This document shows, piece after piece, positions 62,548 through 64,000 of a stretch of 64,000 nucleotides of DNA. The notes beneath the pieces are model-generated. The model did no database searches, had not been told where the DNA came from, and saw nothing but the letters and a program-made list of their open reading frames with translations. Location of the stretch: assembly GCF_000762845.2 (NCBI RefSeq), contig NZ_JRMQ02000002.1, positions 124,001-188,000 of the forward strand. Reading direction: 5' to 3'. The translations under genes were made by a program, and so were the position numbers. Source of the DNA: Helicobacter japonicus. GTDB taxonomy: Bacteria; Campylobacterota; Campylobacteria; Campylobacterales; Helicobacteraceae. Each line of letters starts with the position of its first letter. The stretch's first letter is position 1.

Positions 62548-64000
62548 ATGATAAGTAAGCATTCGATTGAGAATCTCAAGCATCATATCAATATCATAGA
62601 CATTATAAGCCCGTATGTAGAACTCAAAAAATCCGGGAGCAATTACCTTGCCTGCTGCCCTTTTCATAACGAAAAAACTCCTAGCTTTGTGATTAGCCCT
62701 TCAAAAGGCGTCTATCACTGCTATGGTTGCGGTGTAGGTGGCGATGCGATTAAATTTCTTATGGAATATGAAAAATTAAATTTTGCCGAGAGTGTAGAAA
62801 AAATTGCTGCGATAACAAATTTTACGCTTGAATATGAAAATGTCAGTGAAAAAAAACCAGATTCTATTGTGCTTGATGAAATGATGCATTTTTATCAAAA
62901 ATGTCTTCTCTCTCATAATCCCTCACTTGAATATCTCTCCTTACGCCAAGTAGCAAATGCAAGTATTGAAAAATTTCGCTTAGGCTATTGTGGTCCAAGC
63001 TTTGAAAGTCTAAATTTTATTAGACAAAATTCTCTCAATAAAAAAGAACTTCTTGAATTTGGCATTATCGGGCGAGACAATGGACGAGAATATGCACGAT
63101 TTAGCGATAGAATCATTTTCCCCATACATTCTCCTAATGGCAAGGTTGTAGGTTTTGGTGGGCGCACAATGAGCAATGCCAATGCCAAATATATAAACTC
63201 TCCACAAAGCAAGATATTCAATAAATCAAAACTCCTCTATGGCTACTACATTGCCAAAGATAAAATCTATAAGCAAAAAAAAATCATTGTATGTGAGGGC
63301 TATCTTGATGTGATTATGCTTCACCAAGCAGGATTTGATTATGCAGTAGCCACGCTTGGCACAGCACTTACAAAAGAACATTTGCCGCTTTTACGTAAAG
63401 GTGAGCCAAAAATCATTTTAAGCTATGATGGAGATAAAGCCGGGGTTAATGCCGCCTTTAAAGCCGCACAAATGCTCGCTAAAGAAAGTTATGAGGGTGG
63501 TGTAGTGATTTTTAGAGATGGAGCAGACCCAGCTGATATGGTTGCTAATAAACAAATTAACGAACTGAGTGAGATTTTTGCTACCCCTATACCCTTTATT
63601 GAATTTGTCCTCACCCATATCGCACAAAGTTATGCGCTTGAAAATCCTCTACAAAAAGAAAAAGCTCTTGCTGAATCTACACAATTTTTACATACACTAA
63701 GCCCACTTTTGCAAGAAGAATACAAACCTCTCTTGGCACGATTGCTCTCTTTGCCTACACATCTTATCCACACTCATCGCCCTAAAATATCCCTTACACC
63801 TCCTAATCTCATTACAGAGGGACAAAATCTTGCTGAACTCACCTTGATTAAAACTTTTCTCGAACAACCTCATTTTATAGATTTTGCAATCGAATACATT
63901 GACGCATCGATTTTTATTACTCATAGAGAATCTTTTATGCTCCTTACACACAAACAATATGATGCACCTATGCTCTTAGGAATAATGCTTAATGAAAATG
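62548..64000 (+). CDS. dnaG: DNA primase, partial
   Basis: The gene runs off the right edge; about 484 residues are visible. The N-terminal zinc-binding domain has C37, H40, C58 and C61 (CCPFHNEKTPSF and HCYGCG). The RNA-polymerase/Toprim core follows, with GFGGRTMSNANAKYINSPQS, VCEGYLDVIMLHQAGF and SYDGDKAG. It makes RNA primers for replication. No clear ribosome-binding site precedes ATG 62548, so the exact start is less certain. Confidence 0.93.
   Translation, partial: MISKHSIENLKHHINIIDIISPYVELKKSGSNYLACCPFHNEKTPSFVISPSKGVYHCYGCGVGGDAIKFLMEYEKLNFAESVEKIAAITNFTLEYENVSEKKPDSIVLDEMMHFYQKCLLSHNPSLEYLSLRQVANASIEKFRLGYCGPSFESLNFIRQNSLNKKELLEFGIIGRDNGREYARFSDRIIFPIHSPNGKVVGFGGRTMSNANAKYINSPQSKIFNKSKLLYGYYIAKDKIYKQKKIIVCEGYLDVIMLHQAGFDYAVATLGTALTKEHLPLLRKGEPKIILSYDGDKAGVNAAFKAAQMLAKESYEGGVVIFRDGADPADMVANKQINELSEIFATPIPFIEFVLTHIAQSYALENPLQKEKALAESTQFLHTLSPLLQEEYKPLLARLLSLPTHLIHTHRPKISLTPPNLITEGQNLAELTLIKTFLEQPHFIDFAIEYIDASIFITHRESFMLLTHKQYDAPMLLGIMLNEN

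Overview
The window looks like a chromosomal segment of an enterohepatic Helicobacter (Campylobacterota), most like the H. hepaticus group. The base composition is AT-rich. Several gene strings match H. pylori order as I remember it: coaBC next to pseB; pbp2-engB-lptA-lptC-kdsC-rlpA-mltD-tatD-ribE-flhX; minD-minE-dprA-ruvX; groES-groEL. Genes that H. pylori lacks or holds elsewhere are interleaved: hisB, a ferritin, argG, a sulfur-acquisition operon and a GmrSD-type restriction gene. No rRNA, tRNA, CRISPR array or insertion sequence was recognised. The species assignment is inference.

Layout: 1-4.4 kb, partial D-lactate dehydrogenase, an unknown protein, CoaBC, ferritin and PseB, all on the minus strand. 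4.5-12.8 kb, a long minus-strand envelope operon (PBP2, MreD-like, GNAT, EngB, LptA, LptC, KdsC, HisB, RlpA, MltD, TatD). 12.9-15 kb, plus-strand ribE, flhX and an ABC-2 permease. 15-17.7 kb, a small defence-like island: a GmrSD/DUF262-DUF1524 nuclease, a divergent XRE regulator with two palindromic operator-like sites, and an unknown 89-residue protein. 17.9-25.4 kb, polA, tpiA, a lipoprotein, fabI, an outer-membrane protein, two possible 15-residue peptides, and rimO. 25.4-29.5 kb, a NIT-domain chemoreceptor followed by a hemerythrin / DUF2249 / polytopic membrane protein operon with a CRP/FNR-like box. 29.5-32.8 kb, cysE, speA and ybeY. 32.8-36.1 kb, envelope lipoproteins, including an LpoB-like domain fused to a beta-barrel, and a TM2-lipoprotein-lipoprotein operon whose promoter carries a G10 tract. 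36.2-42.7 kb, ruvX, dprA, a YibQ-like protein, minE, minD, an LpoB-Sel1 fusion and argG. 42.8-46.2 kb, a CDF transporter, a periplasmic catalase-like protein, cutA and two small lysine-rich exported proteins. 46.5-53 kb, a putative organosulfur import and cleavage operon: two flavin monooxygenases, an ATP-grasp ligase, two binding proteins, a permease and an ATPase. 53-57.8 kb, ilvC, ppc and a DUF5131 protein. 57.8-60.2 kb, two glycan-modification genes, each broken by a poly-G tract in what reads as the phase-OFF state. 60.3-64 kb, groEL, groES with a CIRCE-like element, and a partial dnaG.

The strongest unexplained signals are these. (i) A very dense 7-mer, AGAATCT/AGATTCT, occurs in genes and also as inverted-repeat hairpins at gene ends, as DNA uptake sequences do in other naturally competent bacteria. 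(ii) The organosulfur operon resembles Bacillus S-alkylcysteine salvage operons but has an ATP-grasp ligase where acetylase and deacetylase genes would be. (iii) A poly-G tract lies inside a promoter driving coiled-coil lipoproteins. (iv) A pair of 15-codon ORFs with strong ribosome-binding sites lies in the fabI-rimO gap. (v) An A-AAA-AAC slippery heptamer could extend a small exported protein by a glycine-rich tail. All positions come from reading the sequence by eye, without alignment software.
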